From contig NZ_JPMI01000201.1 of assembly GCF_000733295.1 (NCBI RefSeq), positions 39,137 through 103,136 of the forward strand: a stretch of DNA of 64,000 bases. The letters are read 5' to 3'. Within the stretch, counting starts at the first letter, position 1; every line of letters begins with the position of its first letter. Of the stretch, positions 35,285 to 43,881 are shown piece after piece. The position numbers and the translations under genes are program-made. The notes below the pieces were generated by a model. That model was not told where the DNA came from. It saw only the letters and a list, made by a program, of their open reading frames with translations, and ran no database searches. Source of the stretch: Archangium violaceum Cb vi76. GTDB lineage: Bacteria > Myxococcota > Myxococcia > Myxococcales > Myxococcaceae.

Positions 35285-38200
35285 GTGAGAATCGCCGCAC
35301 AGCAAGGCTTCGAGGGCAACGAGCGTTTCGAGGTCAGACGGACCCTCGGCGTGGGTGGCTTCGGCATCGTGTGCGAGGCGCTCGATCGCCGCACCGGCTC
35401 TGTCGTGGCGCTCAAGACGCTGCACAAGGCCTCACCCGGCTCGCTCTACCGCTTCAAGCAGGAGTTCCGGCTCCTCACGGAGCTCGTCCACCCGAACCTC
35501 GTCACCCTCTACGAGCTGTTCTCCGAGGGCTCCACCTGGTTCTTCACCATGGAGCTCATCGAGGGCCACGCCTTCCTCGATTACCTGCGGCTGAAACCCT
35601 CGGAGGAGAGCGCGGAGCCCTCCAACCCCGACGAGCTCACCGCCACCAGCCCCCAGCGCCATCCGAATCAGGGCACCGGCGCGAGCCACTCGACTCCCGA
35701 CGAGCTCACCGCCACCAGCCTCAACGCCACCACCGGCTCCCAGGCGCCCGTCCTCCCCGCCGCGCCCACCCGCATCGTCGACGCCGAGCGCCTCCGGCAG
35801 GTGTTCCGCGAGCTCGTCCAGGGCCTGCGCGCCCTCCACGCCTCCGGGCTCATCCACCGCGACCTCAAGCCCTCCAATGTCCGCGTCACCCCCCAGGGCC
35901 GCGTCGTCATCCTCGACTTCGGGCTCGCCAAGCCACTGATGTACCCCTCGGCATCGATGGGCTCCCCCGAGCCCCTCGCCGGCTCGCCGCCGTACATGGC
36001 CCCCGAGCAGTGGGACCTCCAGCCCTCCACCGAAGCCACCGACTGGTACTCGGTGGGCGTGATGCTCTACGAGTGTCTCACCGGGCAGCGGCCCTTCTCC
36101 GGAAACATGCAGGAGATGCGGCAGACCCAGCGGCGCGGTGCCACCCCCATCTCGCGCTTCGTGGTGGACCCGCCCGCCGACCTCGTCTCGCTCTGCGAGG
36201 ACCTGCTCCGCGAGGACCCCACCGCCCGCCCCTCCGGCGCCGAGGTCATGCGCCGACTCGGCGGTCGGGACGCCACCGAGGCCCCTCCCCCCACCGCTCG
36301 CGAGCCGCGGCTGGTGGGCCGGGAGAAGGAGCTGGCCACGCTGCGCGTCGCCGCCTCGCGCGGTGCCGCGGGCGAGACGATGCTGGCCCGCGTCCATGGC
36401 CTGGCCGGTCTGGGCAAGAGCGCACTGCTCGAGGCCTTCGCCCGGGAGCTGCGCCGCGAGGAACATGCCCTCGTCGTCTCCGGCCGCTGCTACGAGCGCG
36501 AGTCCGTGCCGTACAAGGCGCTCGACAGTCTGATGGACTCGCTCAGCCGAGTCATCTCGCAGTTCCCCCGCGAGCTCATCCCCGAGCACTTCCAGGCCCT
36601 CGCCCGCCTCTTCCCCGTCCTCCGGCTCAACGAGGACCCCCTGTCCGAGGAGCACGCGGAGCCCCTTCCGGAGGACCCCCTCCAGGCCCGGGCCCTCGCC
36701 GTGCGCGTGTTGAAGGAGTTGCTGCGGCGGATGGCCTCGCACAGGCCCCTGGTGCTGCTGCTGGATGACCTCCAGTGGGGTGACCTGGACAGCGCCCGCT
36801 TCCTCGCGGAGCTGCTGTCTCCCCCCTCCGCGCCGCCCCTGCTGCTGGTGCTCAGCTACCGGAGCGACGAGGCCGCGAACAGCCCATGCCTGGAGGCGCT
36901 GCGCCAACTGTTGGAGCCGCTGTCGTGGACCGTCGCGCCCGTGGAGGTGGCCCTGCCGCCCCTCTCTCCCGAGGATTCCGCGCGCCTGGCCCTGGAGCGG
37001 CTGGGCGTGGAGGACCCCGCGGCACGCGCCCAGGCCGAGCGCATCGCCCGGGAAGCCGGGGGCAGCCCGCTGCTGGCCGAGGAGTTCGTGCGCTACGTCA
37101 CCTCCAACGGCGAGCGCGCCACCTCGGGAGAGCTGTCCCTCGGCCGCGTCGTCGACGCCCGCGTCCAACACCTGCCCGAGGGCGCGCGCCAGCTCCTCGA
37201 GCTCCTGGCCGTGGCCGGTCATCCCCTGGAGCAGACGCTCGCGCTGGACGCGGCACGGCCTTCCAAGGCCACGTTGTCATCGCTCGCGCTGCTGCGCTCC
37301 TCCCACCTGCTTCGCACCCGCGCCACCCCCGGCGGCGTGGACCTCGAGGTGAGCCATGACCGCATCCGCGAGCGGCTCGTGGAGACCCTCCAGGCCCCCG
37401 CCATCCAGGGTCACCACCGCCGGCTCGCCGATGTGCTCGAGGCCCAGCCCCAGCCGGATCCCGAGCGGCTCGCGCTGCACCTCCATGGTGCGGGAGAGCT
37501 CGTCCGGGCCGCCCTCCACGCCCTCACCGCCGCCGAGCGCGCCCGCGAGGCACTGGCCTTCGCCCGGGCCGCGGAGCTGTATGGCTTCGCCCTCGAGTGG
37601 AGCCAGGGCACCCAGGTCTCCAGCCTCCCCCCTCGCCGCGAGCTGGAGCGCGCCCGCGCCGAGGCCCTCGCGCTCGCCGGCCGTGGCACCGAGGCGGCCC
37701 CCCTCTTCCTCCGCCTCGCCGAGGACGCCCCCGCCCACGAGTGGCTGGAGCTCCAGTGCCGCGCCATCGAGCACTACATGGTCGGCGGCCGCATCGACGA
37801 TGGCACCGCGCTGCTCGGACCCGTGCTCGAGCGGCTCGGCCTGAGCTACCCGCGCTCCACGGCCCTCGCGCTGTTGGAGGTCGTCTGGCTGCTGGCCCGG
37901 CTCAAGCTGCGCGGCATCGAGTTCACCGAGCGGCCCGAGTCCGAGGTGCCGCCCCTCCAGCTCCAGCGCATCGATCTGCTCTGGGCGCTGGCTCGGTCGC
38001 TGCTCAACGTGGAGCCCACGCGCGGCCTGCTCTTCCTGCTCCGGGGCCTGCTGCTGGCGCTCGAAGCGGGAGAGCCCCAGCGCGTGGCCCGTCCGTTGAT
38101 CGCCTTCGGCGGCACCTGGTTGTTCCAGGGCTCCCCGGGCGCGCTGGAGTCGGGCACCCGGGACCTCGAGCGCGGTGTGGCACTGGCGCGGCGGCTGAAC

Positions 38201-39121
38201 TCGCCCGAGCTGCTCGGCCTGGCGGACATCTTCCGCGGCGTCCGCTCGCTCACCGTGGGCCGGTGGGCCGATGCGCTCGCCCAGGCGGAGGCCGGCCTGG
38301 AGCGGATGCGCGAGAGCCGCCGGGACACCCTCTGGGAGGGCGGCATGGCGCGCGCCATGGCGATGCTCGCCCTGGACCTCACCCACCGGATGACGGAGCT
38401 GCGCGAGCACGGCAGTGACTGGTACCGCGTGGCCGTGGAGCAGGGCGACGCGTACTCGCAGGTGACGGCGCTGCTCGGCACCGGCATGGGACTGCTCGCC
38501 ACCGGAGACGCCGAGGGCACCTGCCAGCGCATGCGGGAGCTCACCGCCTCCTGGCCCCGGACGGGCACCATCCAGCACATCTCCGTCTTCCTCGTGGAGG
38601 CCTGGGCAGACCTCTACCAGGGACAGCACGCGCGGGCGTGGCAGCGCATCACCCAGATGTGGCCCAAGGTGAAGTCCGCGCAGTTCCTCCGCGCCCTGAT
38701 CGGCCGGATGCGGATGTACACCGTGCGCGCATGCGGCGCGCTCGCGCACGCCGAGCACGACACGAGCGCCCGGGAGAAGCTGCTCGCGAGCGCCGAGAAG
38801 GACGCGGAGTTCATCTCCCGTCAGGGGCGCAGTGACTGCGTTCCGATGTCCCACCTGCTCCGGGCCGGCATCGCCCATCTCCGGGGGGACCCGGCGGGAG
38901 CGCGCTCGCACCTGTCCTCGGCCATCCAGGGCTTCGAGGCCGCGGGCATGGCGGTCCACACGGCCATCGCCCGCCACCACCTGGGAGGCCTCATCGGTGG
39001 AGACGAGGGCCGCTCCCTCATCGAGGCCGCCCATGCGGTGATGACCTCCCATGGCATCGCCGAGCCCGCGCGCTGGGCCGCCACCTTCGCCCCTGGTTTC
39101 TCGACCCCAGGCGCCCGATGA
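35285..39121 (+). CDS. Ser/Thr protein kinase fused to AAA/NACHT-like ATPase and helical repeat region
   Basis: 1278 residues, GTG start at 35285 after GGGAGGGG. Kinase domain about 15-345: K44 in VVALK, HRDLKPSN at 191-198, DFG at 211, APE. Between the lobes an insert of about 50 residues holds two copies of PDELTATS. The ATPase part has Walker A GLAGLGKS (K378) and a DDLQWGD Walker B-like motif, as in STAND-type signalling ATPases, followed by about 600 residues of Ala/Leu/Arg helical repeats, probably TPR-like. No membrane segment: a cytosolic sensor-kinase. The stop overlaps the next gene start (ATGA). Confidence 0.93.
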   Translation: MRIAAQQGFEGNERFEVRRTLGVGGFGIVCEALDRRTGSVVALKTLHKASPGSLYRFKQEFRLLTELVHPNLVTLYELFSEGSTWFFTMELIEGHAFLDYLRLKPSEESAEPSNPDELTATSPQRHPNQGTGASHSTPDELTATSLNATTGSQAPVLPAAPTRIVDAERLRQVFRELVQGLRALHASGLIHRDLKPSNVRVTPQGRVVILDFGLAKPLMYPSASMGSPEPLAGSPPYMAPEQWDLQPSTEATDWYSVGVMLYECLTGQRPFSGNMQEMRQTQRRGATPISRFVVDPPADLVSLCEDLLREDPTARPSGAEVMRRLGGRDATEAPPPTAREPRLVGREKELATLRVAASRGAAGETMLARVHGLAGLGKSALLEAFARELRREEHALVVSGRCYERESVPYKALDSLMDSLSRVISQFPRELIPEHFQALARLFPVLRLNEDPLSEEHAEPLPEDPLQARALAVRVLKELLRRMASHRPLVLLLDDLQWGDLDSARFLAELLSPPSAPPLLLVLSYRSDEAANSPCLEALRQLLEPLSWTVAPVEVALPPLSPEDSARLALERLGVEDPAARAQAERIAREAGGSPLLAEEFVRYVTSNGERATSGELSLGRVVDARVQHLPEGARQLLELLAVAGHPLEQTLALDAARPSKATLSSLALLRSSHLLRTRATPGGVDLEVSHDRIRERLVETLQAPAIQGHHRRLADVLEAQPQPDPERLALHLHGAGELVRAALHALTAAERAREALAFARAAELYGFALEWSQGTQVSSLPPRRELERARAEALALAGRGTEAAPLFLRLAEDAPAHEWLELQCRAIEHYMVGGRIDDGTALLGPVLERLGLSYPRSTALALLEVVWLLARLKLRGIEFTERPESEVPPLQLQRIDLLWALARSLLNVEPTRGLLFLLRGLLLALEAGEPQRVARPLIAFGGTWLFQGSPGALESGTRDLERGVALARRLNSPELLGLADIFRGVRSLTVGRWADALAQAEAGLERMRESRRDTLWEGGMARAMAMLALDLTHRMTELREHGSDWYRVAVEQGDAYSQVTALLGTGMGLLATGDAEGTCQRMRELTASWPRTGTIQHISVFLVEAWADLYQGQHARAWQRITQMWPKVKSAQFLRALIGRMRMYTVRACGALAHAEHDTSAREKLLASAEKDAEFISRQGRSDCVPMSHLLRAGIAHLRGDPAGARSHLSSAIQGFEAAGMAVHTAIARHHLGGLIGGDEGRSLIEAAHAVMTSHGIAEPARWAATFAPGFSTPGAR
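35627..35721 (+). repeat. 69-bp direct duplication inside the kinase insert
   Basis: The 24-base segment beginning CCCGACGAGCTCACCGCCAC at 35627 recurs at 35696, giving PDELTATS twice with a 23-residue period in the insert between the kinase N- and C-lobe parts. Suggests recent slippage duplication in a loop free of structural constraint. Confidence 0.65.
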
Positions 39122-40602
39122 GCTGGCTCTTCCCGCCGGCGCTGGCAGCGCTCGTCCTGTCCGCGACCCAGGCTCCGGAGTCCGTGGACGGGGGCACCCC
39201 CGTCCCCTACGCCACCCGGCCCGATCTCCAGAGCGCCGCCATGGGCTTGTACGAGACCGGGCTCGCCCTGGCCGACATCAACCGCGACGGCTACCCGGAT
39301 CTCATCACCGCCAGCGGGAACGATGAGGGCCTCCAGCCGCTCGCCGTCTACCTGAACACCCGGACGGACAACTTCTTCAACCAGCAGCAACGGCCAGACT
39401 GGGTCTCCGCGGATTCGGACGCCCACATGAACCTCGCCGTGGGCGACATCAACGGCGATGGGTGGTTGGACGTCGCGGTATCCACCCTCCAGCCGCCCCT
39501 GGGCAGCGGCGGCGTCAAGGTCTACTTCAACCGGCGCGGGACCCTGGAGAAGAGCCCCTCCTTCCGCTCGGAAGACACCTACGACTCGTTCGCCTGCGCG
39601 CTGGGGGATGCGAACGGGGATGGCCGCCTGGACCTGGCCACGTCGGACATCTATGCCCTCGCCGGCGGCTCCGCGCGCATCTACTTCAACCAGGGGGGGA
39701 CCCTCTCCACGAAGCCCGGCTGGCGCTCGAAGCCCGGGGGCATGGGCGGCGGCATCCTCTTCACCGACGTGCAGCAGGATGGGTTCCTGGACCTGGTGGT
39801 CGGCACGTCCCAGGTGATGGTGTTCCCGGGAAGCGCCAGCGCGGACGGGGGCATCTCCCTGCCCACCACGCCCGGGTGGAGCTCGCGCGAGGGAGACCTG
39901 GTGCCCTATCTCTCCGCGGGCCCCGTGGGCACACAGGGAACGTGGACCCTCGTCGTCTCACGCAACAACGTGCAGGGCTTCATGAGCGGCGACGCGGGCA
40001 CCCCGCCCCGCTACGAGGCCTACGTCCCCGCTCCCGATGCCGGCCAGCCCGTGTGGACGTCCACCCCCATCAACCTCGGCTCCGGAGTGAAGCTGGCGGA
40101 CGTGGATGGCGATGGCACGACGGATCTGCTCGGAGGCTCCTGGGGCCGCCTGACACCCGAGAGCGGCTTCTTCCAGGTCTACCTGGGCCAGGGCAACGCC
40201 TTCTCGAGCCAGCCCGCGCTCACCTCCGCCCCCAGCACCCGCGGCATCATCCAGTCGCTCGACGCGGCGGACCTGCGACAGCGCTTCACCTGTCCCGGCT
40301 CCTGGAGCACCACCCTCACGCGCTCGCAGGCGGTGGTGTCGCTCCCGCTCCCCCTCGTCGGCGGCATCTCGCGGGTGACGCGCAACGGCAGGGTCCTGCT
40401 CCCACGCGAGTACACCACCGTCCCCGGCGCGCCGTGGATCTCCTTCGCCAGACGGCTCCAACCCGGAGACCGGCTCCAGGTGACCCATACCCATCCCCTC
40501 TCGGTGGACGTGGCCATGGCGAACCAGAACTGCGCGCTCGGCGATTTCATCTACTCTTCCTATGCCAAGGTCCCGGGCTGCGGGACTCCCTCCAAGGATT
40601 GA
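39118..40602 (+). CDS. Secreted FG-GAP/VCBS-repeat protein
   Basis: 494 residues with a short N-terminal hydrophobic signal (MSWLFPPALAALVLSATQA). Repeated Asp-rich calcium-binding loops: ALADINRDGYPDLI, AVGDINGDGWLDVAV, ALGDANGDGRLDLAT, KLADVDGDGTTDLLGG, the hallmark of FG-GAP blades of an integrin-like beta-propeller. C-terminal 130 residues are beta-rich without the loops. Coupled to the kinase upstream (ATGA) and to the next gene (TGATG), so it is part of the four-gene unit. Confidence 0.87.
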   Translation: MSWLFPPALAALVLSATQAPESVDGGTPVPYATRPDLQSAAMGLYETGLALADINRDGYPDLITASGNDEGLQPLAVYLNTRTDNFFNQQQRPDWVSADSDAHMNLAVGDINGDGWLDVAVSTLQPPLGSGGVKVYFNRRGTLEKSPSFRSEDTYDSFACALGDANGDGRLDLATSDIYALAGGSARIYFNQGGTLSTKPGWRSKPGGMGGGILFTDVQQDGFLDLVVGTSQVMVFPGSASADGGISLPTTPGWSSREGDLVPYLSAGPVGTQGTWTLVVSRNNVQGFMSGDAGTPPRYEAYVPAPDAGQPVWTSTPINLGSGVKLADVDGDGTTDLLGGSWGRLTPESGFFQVYLGQGNAFSSQPALTSAPSTRGIIQSLDAADLRQRFTCPGSWSTTLTRSQAVVSLPLPLVGGISRVTRNGRVLLPREYTTVPGAPWISFARRLQPGDRLQVTHTHPLSVDVAMANQNCALGDFIYSSYAKVPGCGTPSKD

Positions 40603-41213
40603 TGCCCATGCTGGTGAAGTTCATCCACGACCTCACGACCAACGAGAAGCTGCAACGCGCGTTCGCCGAGAACCCGAAGAAGACCCTGCAGCAGGCGGGC
40701 CTCTCGGCGAAGCACCAGGCCCTCTTCAAGAAGAGGGATCCCCAGCAGCTCAGCCAGGCGCTGATCGACGAGCTGCGCATGAGTCCCTTCACCGGCTTCT
40801 GGTTCGCGCCGGCCATCAGCCTCACTGGCATCAGCCCGGCGTCGGGCCGCCAGGGCCAGACGCTCGAGGTCACGCTCACCGGGCAGTACTTCACGGACCC
40901 GATGAAGGCCGACATCGAGAACAACACCCAGAGGGTGCCCATCACCATCCAGAAGGTGAGCGGAGCCGCCGAGCCGAAGAGCCAGGCCACGGGCACGCTG
41001 GCGCTCGCCGCGAACCTCCCCACGGGGCCGTACACCGTCCGCGTCACCTCCAACACGCAGGCGAGCTCCACGCTCAGCATGGGCTTCACGGTGAACGCGA
41101 GCAGCGGCAACACGCGCGCCACCCCCTCGACGAAGACGAGCCCGGCCCGGAAGGCCTCCGCCGCGAAGAAGGCTCCGGCCCGGAAGACGCGGACGAAGAC
41201 GCCGAAGAAGTAG
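40602..41213 (+). CDS. LigA-like/IPT domain protein with histone-H1-like basic tail
   Basis: 203 residues; ATG overlaps the previous stop (TGATG) and AAGGA precedes it. Three parts: residues 1-62, helical, with the LigA-subunit-like pattern (FIHDLTTNEKLQRAFAENP then LQQAGLSAKHQALF, DPQQLSQAL), a type also seen as leader region in some ribosomal peptides; residues about 75-165, an IPT/TIG immunoglobulin-like domain (LTGISPASGRQGQTLEVTLT to YTVRVTSNTQASS); and a 35-residue tail rich in Lys, Ala, Pro and Thr resembling histone H1 (ARKASAAKKAPARKTRTKTP). I know no described protein with this combination. No signal peptide. Confidence 0.75.
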   Translation: MPMLVKFIHDLTTNEKLQRAFAENPKKTLQQAGLSAKHQALFKKRDPQQLSQALIDELRMSPFTGFWFAPAISLTGISPASGRQGQTLEVTLTGQYFTDPMKADIENNTQRVPITIQKVSGAAEPKSQATGTLALAANLPTGPYTVRVTSNTQASSTLSMGFTVNASSGNTRATPSTKTSPARKASAAKKAPARKTRTKTPKK

Positions 41214-41236
41214 GCCCACCGGACTGGAGGCCCGCC

Positions 41237-42274
41237 GTGGTTCCCTCGGTCCCGAAGACGTTCGCCTGGCTGGCACCGCGCGTTCCGGAGGTGCTCGTGC
41301 CCCGGCGGAGGATGGCCCGCTTCAAGCCCCTCACGCACCGGCTCCCGTCGCTGCGGAACTTCTCCTTCGAGTGCCGGCTGGATGCGGAAGCCTCCCAGGT
41401 GGACTTCATCGGGACCCTCACACCGGCCTGGGGCGGAGACGAGCTGGCACGCGAGATGGGTGCGGCCCCGCCCGAGCGCTCCGGCCCACACTGGGACGGC
41501 GTCCGCGCGTTCTGCGCCGAGTGGGCACCCGAGGGCAGCCCGCTTCACGCGGAGGTCCCCTGCATCTGGCTGGAGTTCGACCACGACCGGCCCGCGCCGC
41601 ATGAGCCCCAGCCCTTCACCACGGTGTGCGTGCAGCCGGACTACGTCCACCACCGCCTGACACGAGGCGCGCTTCCCGAGGGTCATCCCATCCGCCACAC
41701 CGTGTGGCGCTCACTGGAGCTGCTCGCGCGGGGCCCGCTGGAGCCGGAGGTCCGCCGCGCCCTCGCACGCTGCTTCGAGGCGATTCCCACGGGGGGCGCG
41801 CTGTCGCACGTCGCCCCCACCTACGTCCGGGGCACGCGCTCCATCCGGCTGGTGCTGACGATGCCCTCTCGGAAGGTGTGGGCATACCTGTCCCGCCTCG
41901 GCTGGCCGGGCCGGCGCGCCGACGTGGAGCGCATGCTCGAGCCCTTCCAGAGCTCGAGCGAGGTGGAGCTCTACCTCGATGTGGCGGAGGGCCTCCTGCC
42001 CTCGGTGGGCATCGGCATCGGGCTGCTGGAGCCGGACGAGCCGAGGATTCCCTTCGTCTTCGACCGCCTCATCTCATGGGGCATCTGTACGCCGGAGAAG
42101 CGCGACGGTGTCGTGGCGTGGCTCGGTGAGGACACGCGGGTGCTCCTGCCGGGGCTCCGCACCCCGAGCCAGCTCCTGCGCTGGGCGATGCTCAAGCTCG
42201 TCCACCGCCCCGGGAGGCCGCTCGAGGCGAAGGTCTACCCGGAGTTCCACGTCCGGCCCACCTGGTTCGACTGA
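41237..42274 (+). CDS. Unrecognised protein, last gene of the kinase operon
   Basis: 345 residues; GTG start after GGAGG, 23 bases behind the IPT-domain gene. No known motif. The pattern of alternating short beta-like strands (FECRLDAEASQVDFIG, VPCIWLEFDHD, TVCVQPDYV, IRLVLTMPS, VELYLDVAEGLLPSVGIGIG, LEAKVYPEFHV) with helices between them suggests an alpha-beta barrel or cage, but no catalytic residues can be named. No signal peptide or membrane segment. Its place implies work with the IPT-domain protein or the kinase. Confidence 0.78.
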   Translation: MVPSVPKTFAWLAPRVPEVLVPRRRMARFKPLTHRLPSLRNFSFECRLDAEASQVDFIGTLTPAWGGDELAREMGAAPPERSGPHWDGVRAFCAEWAPEGSPLHAEVPCIWLEFDHDRPAPHEPQPFTTVCVQPDYVHHRLTRGALPEGHPIRHTVWRSLELLARGPLEPEVRRALARCFEAIPTGGALSHVAPTYVRGTRSIRLVLTMPSRKVWAYLSRLGWPGRRADVERMLEPFQSSSEVELYLDVAEGLLPSVGIGIGLLEPDEPRIPFVFDRLISWGICTPEKRDGVVAWLGEDTRVLLPGLRTPSQLLRWAMLKLVHRPGRPLEAKVYPEFHVRPTWFD

Positions 42275-42314
42275 ATCACGGGCATGATGGGAGGTCCCCC
42301 ACCCGGAGGCTCCC

Positions 42315-42827
42315 ATGTCCGAGAAGAAGCCCGCGGCGGCGAAGACCCCGCTCTCCCGCGCCGCCGACCGCCCCCTCGCCACCGAGCAGTCGCAGCAACA
42401 TCCGCTCAACCCGAACTCGGAGGTCAGCGGCCACTCGTTGAGCGAGCTCGTGGGTCTGCGCCACACCGGCGTGCACCTGTTGCGCATCCCTCCTGGCAAG
42501 GAGTCCTTCGTCTACCACTCGCACCAATTGGAGGAGGAGTGGATGTACGTGCTCTCCGGCCGGGGCATCGCTGAAATCGGCGAGGAACAACACGAGGTGG
42601 GCCCGGGCGACTTCCTCGGCTTCGCCACCCCGTCCGTCGGACACCACCTGCGCAACCCCTTCTCCGAGGACCTCGTCTACCTCTCCGGCGGCGAGCGCCG
42701 GGAGATGGAGGTCGCCGACTTCCCGCGCCACAACAAGCGCATGATCCGCGTCGGCGGGAACGTCTCCTTCTGTCCGCTCGACCAGATGGAGACGTTCACC
42801 CTTCCCGAGAGCGAGGACCCATCGTGA
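42315..42827 (+). CDS. Cupin-domain protein
   Basis: 170 residues. Single cupin barrel at about 60-140 with metal ligand pattern YHSHQLEEEWMYVLSGRG (His, His, Glu) and later GDFLGFATPSVGHHLRN (His). An N-terminal Lys/Ala/Pro-rich tail of 35 residues precedes it. May bind a metal and a small ligand or act as sugar isomerase-like sensor; not resolvable. Starts 40 bases after the previous gene, possibly with its own promoter. Confidence 0.87.
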   Translation: MSEKKPAAAKTPLSRAADRPLATEQSQQHPLNPNSEVSGHSLSELVGLRHTGVHLLRIPPGKESFVYHSHQLEEEWMYVLSGRGIAEIGEEQHEVGPGDFLGFATPSVGHHLRNPFSEDLVYLSGGERREMEVADFPRHNKRMIRVGGNVSFCPLDQMETFTLPESEDPS

Positions 42828-42878
42828 CCGCATCAGCGTGGCCCGTCCCTTGACCTCCCCGGCCCCCTGGATATCCAC

Positions 42879-42907
42879 TAGACCGGAAATTCAAGTTATC
42901 TTATAAT
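42879..42907 (+). promoter_or_regulatory. Strong sigma-70-type promoter candidate in an A/T-rich patch
   Basis: TAGACC at 42879-42884, 17-bp spacer, perfect TATAAT at 42902-42907. The patch 42877-42945 is strikingly A/T-rich for this genome and contains two direct ATTCAAG copies (42889 and 42906 region), which could bind a regulator. It would give a 60-base leader for the secreted NlpC/P60 gene at 42973. Confidence 0.6.
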
Positions 42908-42972
42908 TCAAGAAATAATCCGGAATAATCGACTGCATCCCCCCTCTGTAGCACCCGAAAGGATGTCTCAGA

Positions 42973-43881
42973 ATGCGCTCGTCCTACCGTTCCACGGCGT
43001 TGGCGGCCGTCTCCGCGCTCGTCGCGTTCCTCGCACTCACGCCGTCCGCGCATGCCGACTTCACCTTCTACAGGACCGGGCCGCACACCGGGGCCTGCTG
43101 GGTCAAGGTGAACGCATACGGCGGTGTCTATCAGGTCAGCAACGTCCTGCTGAATGGAACGGGCTCCTCGCACACCGCCACGGTGCAGAACTTCCGTCCG
43201 GGAGTCGGGCTGCAGTCCAGTCAGACCTACACCGCGGCGCCGGGCGAGTGGAAGGGCGGCGACATCGCCCACGTGGCCATCGTCCCCGGCGATGAGTTCC
43301 GGTACTACCTCAACGGCACGCTCGTGGCGGGCATCCCGGCAGGCGGCATCCCCTTCTACATGCAGCATTGCAAGGTGGTGGAGTCGCCGTCCGTCAAGGT
43401 CCGCCAGGCCATCTCCTACGGTCTCGCCGCGCTGGACGCTGTCTACACGGGAGCCTGCGCGGGGTCGTACCGGTTCGGCGCGGCTCCCACCACGGGCATG
43501 TGGCACTACGGCTCGAGCTGCGGCAGTGGGCAGGGCAACTACTACCAGCCCGCGGGCGTCAGGGGCTTCGACTGCTCGGGGCTGGTGTACAAGATGTTCC
43601 AGTATGCGGGCGTGTACTTCCCCTGGCAGTCCTCCTCCGCGATGAAGTCTGGCATTCCGCAGATCTCCAAGGCCTATATCCAGGTAGGAGACCTGCTGGT
43701 GAAGAATGGCCATGTCGCGGTCTATCTGGGTGACGGCGACGGGGATGGCATTCCGTCCGTCCTGGAGGCGACGCCGGAGTGGACGAACCCGGATGGCAGC
43801 AAGACGGGCGTCATCATCTCCGACGCCTTCAAGTACCTCAACGACTCGGCCTATACGGCGCACCGCGTCCCCGGAATCTGA
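42973..43881 (+). CDS. Secreted NlpC/P60-family (C40) cell-wall hydrolase
   Basis: 302 residues. Signal peptide MRSSYRSTALAAVSALVAF to SAHA-D. N-terminal 130 mature residues are beta-rich and Cys-containing, of unknown type. C-terminal catalytic domain: RGFDCSGLVYKMFQYAG with nucleophile C201, then NGHVAVYLGDGDGDG with H247. These enzymes cut peptide stems of peptidoglycan; secretion by a predator fits attack on prey walls or own-wall remodelling. AAAGGA precedes the ATG, and a TATAAT promoter lies 66 bases upstream. Confidence 0.88.
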   Translation: MRSSYRSTALAAVSALVAFLALTPSAHADFTFYRTGPHTGACWVKVNAYGGVYQVSNVLLNGTGSSHTATVQNFRPGVGLQSSQTYTAAPGEWKGGDIAHVAIVPGDEFRYYLNGTLVAGIPAGGIPFYMQHCKVVESPSVKVRQAISYGLAALDAVYTGACAGSYRFGAAPTTGMWHYGSSCGSGQGNYYQPAGVRGFDCSGLVYKMFQYAGVYFPWQSSSAMKSGIPQISKAYIQVGDLLVKNGHVAVYLGDGDGDGIPSVLEATPEWTNPDGSKTGVIISDAFKYLNDSAYTAHRVPGI

